From: Pyrrhoderma lamaoense
Lineage: Eukaryota > Basidiomycota > Agaricomycetes > Hymenochaetales > Hymenochaetaceae
Assembly (NCBI GenBank): GCA_002794735.1
Contig: NBAZ01000017.1
Location: 186,001-250,000 of the forward strand
Length of the DNA: 64,000 nt
Direction of reading: 5' to 3'
This document shows, piece after piece, positions 1 through 10,016 of the stretch (its first letter is position 1; every line of letters starts with the position of its first letter). A program made the translations under genes and the position numbers. A model generated the notes under the pieces. It was not told where the DNA came from. It did not search any database and saw only the letters and a list, made by a program, of their open reading frames with translations.

Positions 1-676
1 GGTCGGGCCAACTAATAATGTGAAATTAGGATACACTGTAGGAGGATTAGTGAAGTCAGAGAAAGGCTGGTCGGCAGAAGGCAAAGTGTAATTTGGGTAT
101 GTGGGCTCAGTAATGTTTGGAGGTTGGAATGCTGGAGAGAAAATCAGGGCTTGATTTGCTGTTGTATCTCCGAAGAGAGGCAACTCCTCTAGTAATTCGT
201 ATATCGGTTCTACCAAAATGCCAAATTTACGTCCATCAGAGCATCCTAGTTAATCATGATAGTCACATACCTCCATCCGATACACCAACTTCCAAAGTCA
301 TGCTATCTGTACCTTTGCTAATTGCAAAGTTCCCCCCACCATCACCTAAGATAGTGAAATTACCGAAACCATTCCCGTTCACGACGATCTCGAAAACATC
401 AGTACTATCAGAGGAATCACTTGGGTCGGAGATTGCTGAATTATTTGTAACGAAAAATCGAGTACCATCGCTAACCCCTCCACAAAGGGCGATTGAGATA
501 CTCAATTTTGAGGTTGTTGTTTGTGGAAGCCTGAATGCAGTGGATATAAGGTTTGAGGTGTCCAGTGTAAGGGTTGAATTGATCGAAAGTGTGACTTGTG
601 CTAGAATACTAGCGAAATGTAGAAAAAATAAGAGAAGCCATACTGAAACATTCAAACACAGATATTTCCTAGACAT
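1..676 (-). CDS. MID1: Mid1-like stretch-activated Ca2+ channel subunit, N-terminal part
   Basis: Exons 676..271 and 188..<1 (intron 270..189, GTATGT...CTAG) give about 198 residues before the window edge, so the 3' part is missing. The protein starts with a hydrophobic signal peptide (MSRKYLCLNVSVWLLLFFLH, then an AILAQ-like cleavage region). It continues with the Ser/Thr- and Asn-rich ectodomain seen in basidiomycete Mid1 proteins, including the stretches FRLPQTTTSKLSISIALCGG and FGDTTANQALIFSPAFQPP. Mid1 proteins are extracellular, N-glycosylated regulators that pair with the Cch1 channel for Ca2+ entry. Several N-x-S/T sites are visible (NSTLTL, NYTLP, NFTLL). Family assignment is from remembered similarity of the N-terminal domain; the Cys-rich C-terminal region cannot be checked here. 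The start is the only ATG that supplies a signal peptide. Confidence 0.72.
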
Positions 677-1759
677 CTCACAACTGTAAAGTGTAGAGGA
701 TATTCAGAATTATTGCATGATCACTGTTGTCATGAGGAAGCTGCGTGTCTAATTCATCACATCAGTTAAGCTCACAGGAGTTATTATGTAATCGAGAATA
801 GTCTACGTTAATCGGATTAATAATCCCTTGAAAATAAACTGCCTACCATGGCTAACCCTGTCTCTCAGGCTTGCTGAAGTTATGTGTCTCGGACAAGAAT
901 TTCATCTATTTACGTCATCTTTCAGTATTGGAACAAGCTCTACTTGTGAATGACTCACGTTCATAAGTGTAAAAAAGAATGTTGTCTTAAGCCTAGCACT
1001 TTTAACATCAAAATACATCTCTCTTCCTTATCATCTCGGCGATTAGGTGCAAAAGTATTGGACCAAAGGATCTATCTTCTCGCTGGTGTGTGTAGGAGGG
1101 AATATGAGCGTATAGAAACAAGCTGAGTATGTTCCCGCTGCAGATCTCCTTCATCTGAGACATTAGAATCCGAACCCGAAGAAACAAGCTTTTCTACATC
1201 TTCTCTCTGGTTATTCTACCCTGTACATACCTAATGCTACTTTTTTTTTCAAAACCTACCACCAAAATCGCACGATTCATTCACCAAATACCCTATCAGA
1301 GGTCTCTTGTCGCTTCTTGTTGCTTTTTTCTTTAGCATGGATTGTACGAACTCTCAATAAAGATACCCAAATCATCCGAGACCGAAAGCCCCACTGTCCG
1401 TTGTATCCGCCCTACCCGCTAAAACTCTAAACCCCCTAAGGTAGGCTGATGCCTGTTCCGCTCCTTTTCTGGTGTATGTATACCCAAATGGGCTGTACTA
1501 AGACTTCATCCGATACGCTATCTACAACTTGACAGCGGAAGAAGAAAGATCCCAGACACCAGTACTCTATCCTTTGTCTCTCTTGTATCCGTTAGTATAC
1601 ATGTATAAATGCCTTTCTCCGAATTTCCGACAGGAGTTCACTCTCGTCCCCCTCGTTCTTTCCCCTTCGATTTCGAGTGTGGTTGCTTGGTTAGCTTCTC
1701 GCTTTCGATACTTCCCAAGTTTCCTCGCTTCTATTTCTTAATTCAAAAGAAGAAGCAAG
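677..1759. promoter_or_regulatory. Divergent intergenic region (Mid1 / Ser-Thr-rich secreted gene)
   Basis: No coding exon recognised. The region lies between two genes transcribed away from each other, so both promoters should be here. The right end is rich in CT tracts (about 1550-1740), as is usual just upstream of fungal start codons. Confidence 0.5.
1604..1610 (+). promoter_or_regulatory. TATA-like box of the Ser/Thr-rich secreted gene
   Basis: TATAAAT about 150 bp before the ATG at 1760, followed by a pyrimidine-rich stretch. Sequence match only. Confidence 0.35.
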
Positions 1760-2945
1760 ATGAAGTTTATCGAGAGTCGACTTCTTTCCACCGTTCTTTT
1801 AGCATTCACAGTATGTCCAGCACTTGTCAATGCTGGATGGGCTGGCTTTTCAGGCCGTGCGGCAAATGATCTATCTAAACGTGGCGCTCTTTTTGGCAGA
1901 CAAGATTGTACTTCAAGTACAACAACATCTATAATTTTCCAGACAAATTACGTTGATACAGTTACTGTATCGGGAACCTGTGCTGGTATGCATCTTTTGT
2001 ATATTGTATAAAGTGTTGGAATAATCTAATAGTCCCGAAGAATCAACTACATCTAGCTCAACTACATCTAGCACAACCAGTAGTACAACATCAATCTCAG
2101 ATACTTCAATTGATGATGGTACTTCAACATCCACTTCAACTACAACGTCCCCATCGCCCTCAACAACTTCTACGTCCTCTACAAGCGACTCAACTTCCAC
2201 TAGTGATTCTACCACAACTTCTCCCTCTTCTACTGATTCGTCTTCCACCTCTACGACTACGAGCGACACTTCGACGGATCTAGGGGACAGCTCTAGCATA
2301 ACATCAACATCTACATCTACATCTACTACTTCGACTACCGACTCATCTTCAACGAGCACTTCCACCACTGACTCAACTTCATCTACCACAGATATTTCCA
2401 CAGATTTAGGTACCTCCACGACAGATGCATCAATCACGTCCACCTCTTCCACGGATGATTCCACTAGCACAACGGAGGGAACTGACACAGGATCGCTCTC
2501 AACCACTATAATATCTGGTTCAGACTCTACTACTGTAGTCACAACTTCTGCCGGAACTGAGACAGCGACCGTCACAACTGATTCCGGAGAAATTTCATCT
2601 ACCACTACTGAAGTAGTAACCTCAACCTCTTCAGTAGTTGTCGAGTCAACAACTACAGCTGTAGTTGAAGCAACTACCACTTCAACTGAAACTATTCAGG
2701 AAACTGCTACCGTTCAAGAGACAACTACGGCTACTATAACTTCGACGAATACGGTACAGGTAACATCAACAATCGACTCTACAACTACGGTTGACTCAAC
2801 CCAAACCATAAATGAGACCACAACCGTCGAAAGCACCGTATTTGTCGCGGCGACAACTACTGACGCGGGTACAACTACTGACACTGCCGCTGAAACAACT
2901 ACGACGAGCACTGACACTGCAGCTGCCACCACTACCACATCATAA
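1760..2945 (+). CDS. Secreted mucin-like Ser/Thr-rich protein
   Basis: Exons 1760..1985 and 2041..2945 (376 aa). The intron uses GTATGC and the acceptor at CCCGAAG; the nearer AG at 2031-2032 would shift the frame. Residues 1-25 form a signal peptide ending in VNA. A short mature segment contains a Kex2-type LSKR site, two cysteines and a TVTVSGTCA region. From about residue 76 to the stop the protein is almost only Ser and Thr with Asp, Val and Ala, organised as loose repeats of the type STSTSTT, DSSSTSTTTS and TTTDTAA. Such regions are normally heavily O-mannosylated in fungi. No GPI-type hydrophobic tail follows, so secretion or wall retention by other means is inferred. No enzymatic domain is seen; the cellular role is unknown. 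The gene is transcribed away from the Mid1-like gene. Confidence 0.7.
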
Positions 2946-3613
2946 GGTAGTTAGATATAGTGATATAAAACGATAGGTTGGTATTCACTTTTTGATAATC
3001 CAATATATTCTTATACCAAAACTATTCCTAGATCTTACGTAAAATGAGTTTATGACGATGTTATGTGAACAATGCTATATGTTTTTTTCCTTTATATACT
3101 CAATTTGTCATCATATTCTTCTTACTTCTCAAGTTAAATTTTTTCTGTTTTTTTTTTGGCACGAACACTTCTCTCATTATAACTTGTTATGATTTTCATC
3201 CTTCTTTATTTGTTTTCAAGCATTAATCCTTTTTGTTGGTGTATGGCCTTGAACATCTGGTCTCTTATCTGTCCTTGAATCTTCCCACATCGTGATCTAC
3301 ATTTAATAGTTCAGGTAGCGTATGGATGGGCAGGATGGATATGAATCTAATTCTCACCGTACAAATTGAGAGAGGCGTTTATACTAAGATTACTGGTGGT
3401 TTTCCACCCTCGATATACTCTCCTTACTAATTTCAGTGTAAAACATTCGATTACAAACTAGATTTGAATTGCTATCTACCCACTCATATATTTTATTCGT
3501 TTCCTTGGCGTAAACAATCACTATTGAGTGCATAATCAATCAACATTTAATTTGGAAGGTTGGAGGGGGGGGAGGTTCTGGGTTTTTGTTTTTGTAGGTC
3601 GACATCTTGAACA
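2946..3613. other. Convergent 3' intergenic region
   Basis: AT-rich 3' flanks of two converging genes with T tracts near 3087 and 3150. No gene or repeat recognised. Confidence 0.4.
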
Positions 3614-4657
3614 TCAAAGGATTCGGCTCGCAACGACATTAACCTTCACAACCTCTGGTTTCTCAATAAAGAGGTCATCAGCTTTTGCGAACAACGCCGC
3701 AGCAACTTTCCCGTTTAGATGTGCTTGTCTATAGAATCAGTTCGGTAAGTAGACCGTGAACTCGATTTTCTTTTTTATGCCTGCTTAAAATATTTACCTG
3801 CCCTCTTCTCCCTCTGAAAAATCAAGGATTCCAAATACATCAGAACCTTCAACTTTGATAGCATACCATTGAGGGGTCAGAGTTTCCTCATCTATCAAAG
3901 GAAGAGCGGACTAAATCGTACGGGTTAATTATTCTCGAATTACTTCCCTTTGTAGTTCTAAGATGTATTCTTTCATTTACCTTCAAAAAACTCTCAACTT
4001 CATTAACCTTTTCAGGTTTTGCTGTCGCTAACACACGTAGACCGACTTTGACCTCGGATTTCTGTATCTAAAGTGTTGTTTAGTACTTTTTATCCATAAA
4101 GAATGAAGAAAGCAAGACATATATGCATTATTATGACACTTTACCTTGCTCGCCAAGATCACTACTTTGTTAATCTTAGGCTCACCAGAAATAAGGCTTG
4201 GTGCGTTCGCCACCAAAGCTTCTGCGATTTTGCCTAGTAGTAGTAGTAAACTTAGCGTATATCCCCCAGTAAGCATGACAAGCCAAAATGCGGTGTTTCG
4301 CTTCCATATTCCCCTCTGAATTCACCAAGGCGGGCTTCTCATCGCATGCCAGATTGAAACAATATTTGCTAACCTGTGAGATGGGCATTTCTTCCTTCCT
4401 CACCAGCGAAAGTATCAAAAATAGCAAATGTTGGTATCTTCGCATACTGGCCCTCTGAATCATACTGTATCGCGTACCACTGGGATGTGAGTGGCTCTCC
4501 AGACAGAAGATCATGTCCAGCTTTCAGAAATTCTGATACTTCTTTAATTTTCCCATCGACAGCTGGAAGTGGAACGAATAGACCAAGGGAGGCTGTATAG
4601 ACACTATAAGTCGTAAAATATATAAAGACTTCAATCCCAGTTCTTACGGCTCGACAT
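3614..4657 (-). CDS. Tandem antibiotic-biosynthesis-monooxygenase-fold (ABM) protein
   Basis: Six exons: 4657..4648, 4592..4374, 4233..4145, 4067..3981, 3910..3798, 3728..3614 (210 aa, all phases agree). Two homologous halves of about 100 aa follow each other. Half one runs from SLGLFVPLPAVDGKIKEVSE to VVILASK, half two from KVGLRVLATAKPEKVNEVES to the C-terminal VVASRIL. Each has the sequence order typical of ferredoxin-like dimeric alpha/beta-barrel (ABM/Dabb) domains: a strand, a helix, a central TSQWYAIQY or TPQWYAIKV strand, a FAIFDTF or FGILDF strand, and an AHLTGK or AHLNGK motif. The halves may pair within one chain to imitate the usual dimer. The first exon is only 10 nt (MSS plus one base); this choice rests on phase and splice sites and is less certain than the rest. 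Substrate and activity are unknown; small oxygenase or aromatic-binding roles are known for the fold. Confidence 0.72.
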
Positions 4658-5315
4658 GTTTCGAATTGTGCTTTCAGACTTAATTAGTTGTATAAACGCA
4701 AACACGTATAAACATGAAGAGGTCGCCTTACCACTTAAACAACAAAGACGATATATCGCGGGATCAGAGTCTGAGATGGGGCTCGGGATAACTGTTATAC
4801 TCTCGACGTTCTATGATATAGTGTATATGAATGTTATCTAGCTTCCATGGTGTGGGTATGGATTTTTGTTGAATGTACGACATAATAAGCTCATGTAATG
4901 AGATCTTCCCACAACACACGCTCTGAACCAATACTATATCATAGATATACAAATCACATTGTATCCCAGCTAGATTTTTCTCGTAACTATTCCCACCTAT
5001 CATATATGTTCTACTTATACTAGCATTATGCGATTCACTAGCTTAAAGTAAGTTTACATAAAGAAGTGTGTTCCCATTTTATTCTACAACTTGTGTTACA
5101 ATCCATCATGAAGTCCATAGTATGACGATGTCCATAACATTGAGTAATTGAAGCAGAAAGGTCATGCGAAAATATCGGATAATCAACGGAAAACTGCGTA
5201 TGTGGTAGGAAAGAAAAGAAGTATACTATCCAGTCCCGATAATCTAGTCTGATGCATTCAGTCGAGAGTCAGAAATATAGTCAAAACGAGAAGAGAACCC
5301 AAATTTAGGAATATA
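4658..5315. other. Intergenic region upstream of the ABM gene
   Basis: AT-rich DNA between the ABM gene start and the aspartic protease stop. No coding exon or clear repeat seen. Confidence 0.4.
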
Positions 5316-7400
5316 TTATACGTCGCGTCCGCCATACTGATATCTCGGTTCAGTGTACCCATTGCCACCATCACCATATGGACCATATGCTGGTGTATAT
5401 CCTGTACCACCAAGTGGTTTATTCTGACTATAGTGGGAGCCACGTAATCTTGAGTAAGCTCCAGGACCAGCCATGGTAGGAACGAATGCAGCCTCATTGC
5501 GCACGTAGCTCTTCCTACGGCAACAGCACGCATATAGTACATATACAAATAGTAATAAGGCAAGAACTCCAGCAGCAGCTACAGCGACGATGAACCATAT
5601 ACTTTTAGTGAACAACTTCTTGATTTTATCTGTAGTGCTATCAGTCGAGCTATCGACAGAGTTATTTGCTTCTTTAATCTCCGGGGAGTGCTTAGCATCC
5701 GCTTCAGAGAGTAATGCAGCTTGAAATCCAGTGGTATCAACACCACCGAGACGATCATTTACGAAGTCAGTGTGAGAAGAGGTAGGATCCGTGGTGGAAA
5801 GAAGTTGTATATATGGATTTGCTACAGATGAATTCGAACCATCAACGAAGTCACCAAAGTCGATGAGCGTGTACGTATTTCGTACTAAAACGGCAACATA
5901 TCAGAATCACTCTAATTTTCAGTCATTTCGAGCTTACAGAAAGACATTCCAAGTATAATATCGAATGCACCGAAATTGTTGTGATTAGAAACATCTGGAG
6001 AAATCTGCTGAAACTATATAGTTTACGATTATCATTATTAGTATTGCAACGGGCATTACGTTTGAAGATGTAAGAGATACGAAAATTTATCCACTCACAG
6101 TGGATTTGCATGTTGTAGGGTTTCCAGAAGAGTCTACTTTTTCTGGAACAGTAAGATCTAGAGGATGGATTGGGTACTTGACACCACCGAGAACAAACGA
6201 AACATTGAGTTCGTAATCGCAAGGAATGCGCCAGTATCCCGGAGTATTGTTTTGAGTAATGAATTCAGCGCCAGGGACTCGACCATAGATAGAATCCGCG
6301 ATATCCCTTGTAACCTAAATACCATAGATGAGTACAAATCATTTGATGCTGACGCATATATGCATCACCTGAGGAAAACTGAAGCCGGTATCGAGGATAG
6401 CGTGTAACTGATTTTTTGTCCCATGTTTCGGGTTTGAGATACTAGTCGTAGTCGTGATGTTTTGTCCATCTGGACCTATGATCCCATTTGCATCAAGCAA
6501 AGTTTGCCAGTGCTGGATACCGAATTCATCAGTCAACGCCGGAAGCTTAGGTTGATTCGTAATATCTTTTTTATCTGGGATGATTGACCCAACAGTGAGT
6601 TGGCCCGTCTGTGGCAAAGATCCTCCCGGTTCAGCATCAGATTCACGAGATAAGAGCACTGTGATAAAATTGGGAGTAGACATATTTTGACGGAAAATAC
6701 GGTCTAGAGGAGGATCTCCCTTTTGAGACTTCACAAGACTTCGTACATGTGAGAGAGCACTGGGTCCTAGTCCGATTAAGCCTTGGACTGGGGGATTGTC
6801 GCTACTAGGTACAACATTAACTGCGAAACGTCAGCTGACCAAAAGACACAAAGACGAAACGTCTGCAACCTACTATACGCTTGGTCTTTTACGGTAAACT
6901 CATCGAAGTTTAGGTCAGCAGTATTAATAAAGCCTTAGTTATTGTCTATTTTTAGCACCATAATTTTGTTTTCGATCCATCAACGATATGAAACTCACCT
7001 TTCGCGGAACCTTCTGCATATGTGACCTGCGCAGCTATAGAAAGATTTTTTGTCCCGGGAACGTCACCGATGACCCATAAGTCGGAGCTGAAAAGTCATA
7101 TCGTGCATGGGTCGGTTCAGCATGATCCTTATAGTAATGGCCAGATATACCTTCCAGTGTCGATTAAAATCTCAAATTCCTTCCCCCGAGTGTGATGTTA
7201 CATGAGTAAACTGTATCTCCACTATTCTCTACGACGGTGCTGCCATTCCCAAAAGCACCTATGTCCGTCCTTTTTCTTAGTGAAGTTAGATATGACCTAG
7301 GACGCTCGTAAATTGGAAAGGTAGCAGCTCTTGAAAATGGAGCAGCCAGTAGAATGTAGGCTACTGCTTCAAACACCCCACAGAGACTAGAGAGCCTCAT
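5316..7400 (-). CDS. Membrane-anchored pepsin-like aspartic protease (A1), one apparent frameshift
   Basis: Seven exons: 7400..7151, 7087..6999, 6933..6874, 6820..6369, 6314..6099, 6013..5938, 5884..5316 (about 570 aa when corrected). It has a signal peptide, then a Lys/Arg-rich segment (SLRKRT) suggesting a short propeptide. The first catalytic motif is LIDTGSSDLWV (Asp about 81) and the second is AILDTGFSFPQ (Asp about 277). A1 C-lobe features follow, including FGAFDIILGMSFLRN. After the catalytic domain there is a linker, one transmembrane helix (about residues 477-500, WFIVAVAAAGVLALLLFVYV), a CCCRRK border and a Gly/Tyr-rich cytoplasmic tail. Exon 1 reads GGTLGG-type sequence into a stop unless one G is added to the run of five C on the + strand at about 7184-7188. 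The deduced protease is secretory-pathway or surface located; substrate unknown. Confidence 0.78.
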
Positions 7401-8406
7401 GATGGAGGCAAGAAAGAGGAAGAGTATATATTCGCATTCACTGTGGGTGCTTTATGCGGAGTTCAGAGCGCCGGCGTCGCAAGGCTTGTTCGCCGCGCTT
7501 CTTGATTTTCATCATGGCTGTGCGAACATAAGGGACATGTTATTTAAAGAGCATGACCCCTCGTTGTGAAGGGCCTTACGACGGCCATTGACCCCCTTCC
7601 CCCTGAGTCATACCCAGTTAGTAGCAACCTATTGTGACAATGAGGGGAACTTCAATCAAATTATTACTCGGTTTAATAAGCTGCTCTATAGACTTTCACA
7701 GATTTGTATTAGAATTGAGTAGCGATTTAAATCCTCCAGTACTTCTTAGTCGTGGAGGCAGAAACTAATTGACTGCTGCGATCAAATCTTGTTTTTGATC
7801 ATTCAAATTAATCATCTATAAGCTTTACTAAGATTAGTAATACCGACCTATTTATGGCATTCTTGATGCTCAAAGCAAATAATATCAACTACTTCGAGTC
7901 AATAGAATTAGACTACCATCTACAATTTGAAGGACATGTACTGGTAGCGCATAAGTGCTACCAAGGGTTTTTAGATAGGTTTTATGTCATTGGATATCAT
8001 ATTCTATAGTATAAATGAAATATCAACATTAGTCTCGACCAGAGCCACTTTTGAATAACCCTCCTGTCCAAGAAAAGCATGGTGTCAAGCATCAAGGCTG
8101 AAACGGTTTTTTGACTAGTCAAGGAAAGAGCTATACTAGTGGGAGTCTCTTTTCCTCGTTTTCGTCTAGCTACTTTATTAGTATTACCATAGGCTAATAA
8201 TACTATTTTCTGTAAAAACGGAGATATGCTTATGTGAATTCAAGTTTGCTGCGTTATAAATGTATGCTCATACAAGTAACAGTAGCTAGCCGTCACCGGC
8301 TATTAGTATGGTTAAGATCGCAATCAGTCTGCTTCAAGTTATAAAACCATAATATATTTTTTACAAGTACTACTTCAAAATCGACTACTAGTAAGTTCTA
8401 TCAGTG
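7401..8406. other. Intergenic region between protease and first zinc-finger gene
   Basis: About 1 kb with no recognised exon. The left end is the protease promoter, with a TATATA run near 7425. From about 8225 onward it is the 3' flank shared with the second zinc-finger copy. Confidence 0.45.
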
Positions 8407-9690
8407 TCATGATTGCTCCACAGCGTATTTGTCCAATTGGAAACCTGGGACTCTATAATCAATTTGATGAGTGAGCCATAAATGTCTCTTCATGGTGTCT
8501 TTAGCCATAGGTAAAGTCTTGCATAGCTTCCCATCCTTTATAATATTACACACATACCCGGGTGTGCGAACGGTCTTATCTGGATGCTTGTATTTATAGT
8601 GATCTTCATAATCTATAGCTGCACAAAATACTCTCTCATCCTCCGGTTTATTGGCACATTCTGGTTCCTTGCAAGTAAGTTCCTCCCTTGTCTTTGTGTG
8701 CCCATCATACTTGGACTTAACGTCAAACACTCTTAAGCAGTGTTTACACTGTCCATAAACCTCTCCTTTATGTTTTTTATTGATATGATTTTTAAATTCA
8801 TAATCCGTATAGAAATAATTTTTTGACTCGCATACTTTCCCATACTCGCCGTTACACTTCAAATGCCCTCTATGCACAAACGGGATACCTTTGTGCACCT
8901 TATCGTGATGCGCTGCCTTAAGATGCTCTTTGTTACAATATATAACTTCTTTTTGGGTACAACCTTCTGTTTGGCATTTGACTTTTGCCTCTTCACGCCT
9001 AGATTCATGGCCAGCTAGTGAAGTTTTATCAGAGTAGGTTTTTCCACAGACCCCACACGACACCTTAACGCCTGGAGTCTTCCTCTGTTTTGTAGTAGCA
9101 GCGGTAGCTGACTGTTCCCCACTTTGATTCGCGCCCCTACTCGGTCTTTTGGTGCTAGTGATTTTAGCTTTGGATGAGCTTGATATGTTCTGAGACGAAG
9201 CAGGATTGGGCTGAACCACCCCCACTCCGGATGATGGTGGTGCTACAAAAGGTTTCGGTCTTTTAGATTCGTTGTTTGTATTATTGTGATTCAAGGATCT
9301 TTTCGGGATTTCATTTCCACCTCTGCTGTGCCCCTTCATAATTGTGGAGTTTGGTCCCAGATTTGGAGCTGGTTCTATAGAATGTGATGCTGCAGAAGCT
9401 TTTCCTTTTGAAGAAGATGTGGGCTGCTGGTGGCTTGTCGTAGACGTCTTTGCCCCGGGGGATCCATGTCCACTGGTAGCGTGTCTTTGTGTCGGCTTCT
9501 TTGGATCTTTTTCGTTTCCCTCTGTAAGAGCTCTTATGGAGAGCATCTTGATACTGACAGTACTTGGGGTTCAGAAAACTAAGGAAAAACTTGAGAAATT
9601 TATACTTCTCAGTTTGTACTCTTGCTCCAAGCCTAATGTCTAAAATGCAAATTAAGTAAAGGTTTGTATTTGTACATCGGTAACGTAATT
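8225..9690. repeat. Tandem duplication unit, copy 1 (zinc-finger gene and flanks)
   Basis: This segment and 9847-11748 are diverged direct copies. Similarity extends outside the coding region. A stretch of more than 40 bp just 3' of the stop (from about 8366) recurs almost unchanged at about 9980-10018, and about 140 bp 5' of the start codon is alignable. Boundaries are judged by eye. Confidence 0.75.
8407..9546 (-). CDS. C2H2-type zinc-finger protein, duplicate copy 1
   Basis: Single open frame of 379 aa starting MLSIRALTEG. The N-terminal half (1-165) is low-complexity, Ser/Thr/Pro/Lys-rich and probably disordered. From about 168 a Cys/His-rich region holds several finger-like units: CGVCGKTYSDKTSLAGH, CKHCLRVFDVKSKYDGH and a final C-x4-C-x12-H-x4-H unit ending HLWLTH. 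Irregular CxxxxC pairs (CTQKEVIYC, CKEPECANKPED) separate them. The fingers are atypical: several have His spacing that differs from classical C2H2. DNA or RNA binding is inferred only from the fold. The closest relative is the neighbour at 10017-11606. The start is supported because sequence upstream of it is in a different frame in the two copies. Confidence 0.65.
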   Translation of the reverse strand: MLSIRALTEGNEKDPKKPTQRHATSGHGSPGAKTSTTSHQQPTSSSKGKASAASHSIEPAPNLGPNSTIMKGHSRGGNEIPKRSLNHNNTNNESKRPKPFVAPPSSGVGVVQPNPASSQNISSSSKAKITSTKRPSRGANQSGEQSATAATTKQRKTPGVKVSCGVCGKTYSDKTSLAGHESRREEAKVKCQTEGCTQKEVIYCNKEHLKAAHHDKVHKGIPFVHRGHLKCNGEYGKVCESKNYFYTDYEFKNHINKKHKGEVYGQCKHCLRVFDVKSKYDGHTKTREELTCKEPECANKPEDERVFCAAIDYEDHYKYKHPDKTVRTPGYVCNIIKDGKLCKTLPMAKDTMKRHLWLTHQIDYRVPGFQLDKYAVEQS

Positions 9691-10016
9691 CAGACATTTG
9701 CCTTTTTGCCCGTCTGACAAACTTAACCCTCTTTTCAGCTTTCCTTGAGTACGTATAGCATATAGTGATTATACTTCATGTAATGACGGAGATAGGGCCT
9801 CATCATGACGAGTATGCGCTACGTGAGCTTGAGTTTACTATACTAGATTCATGCTTATGTGCTGTGATATGTAAATCCATGTATGCTCATGCGAGTAGCA
9901 CCAACTAGCCGGCATCGACTATCAGTATAATGATCGCCATCAGTCTGTTATAAGTTATAAAATCATAATATATTTTATACAAGTACTACTTCAAAATCGA
10001 CTACTAGTAAGTTCTA

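Noticed and set aside
1913..2680. 255-aa open frame on the minus strand, Val/Glu-rich
   Set aside because: It is the antisense of the Ser/Thr codon repeats of the secreted mucin-like gene; composition is only the mirror of TCN/ACN codons.
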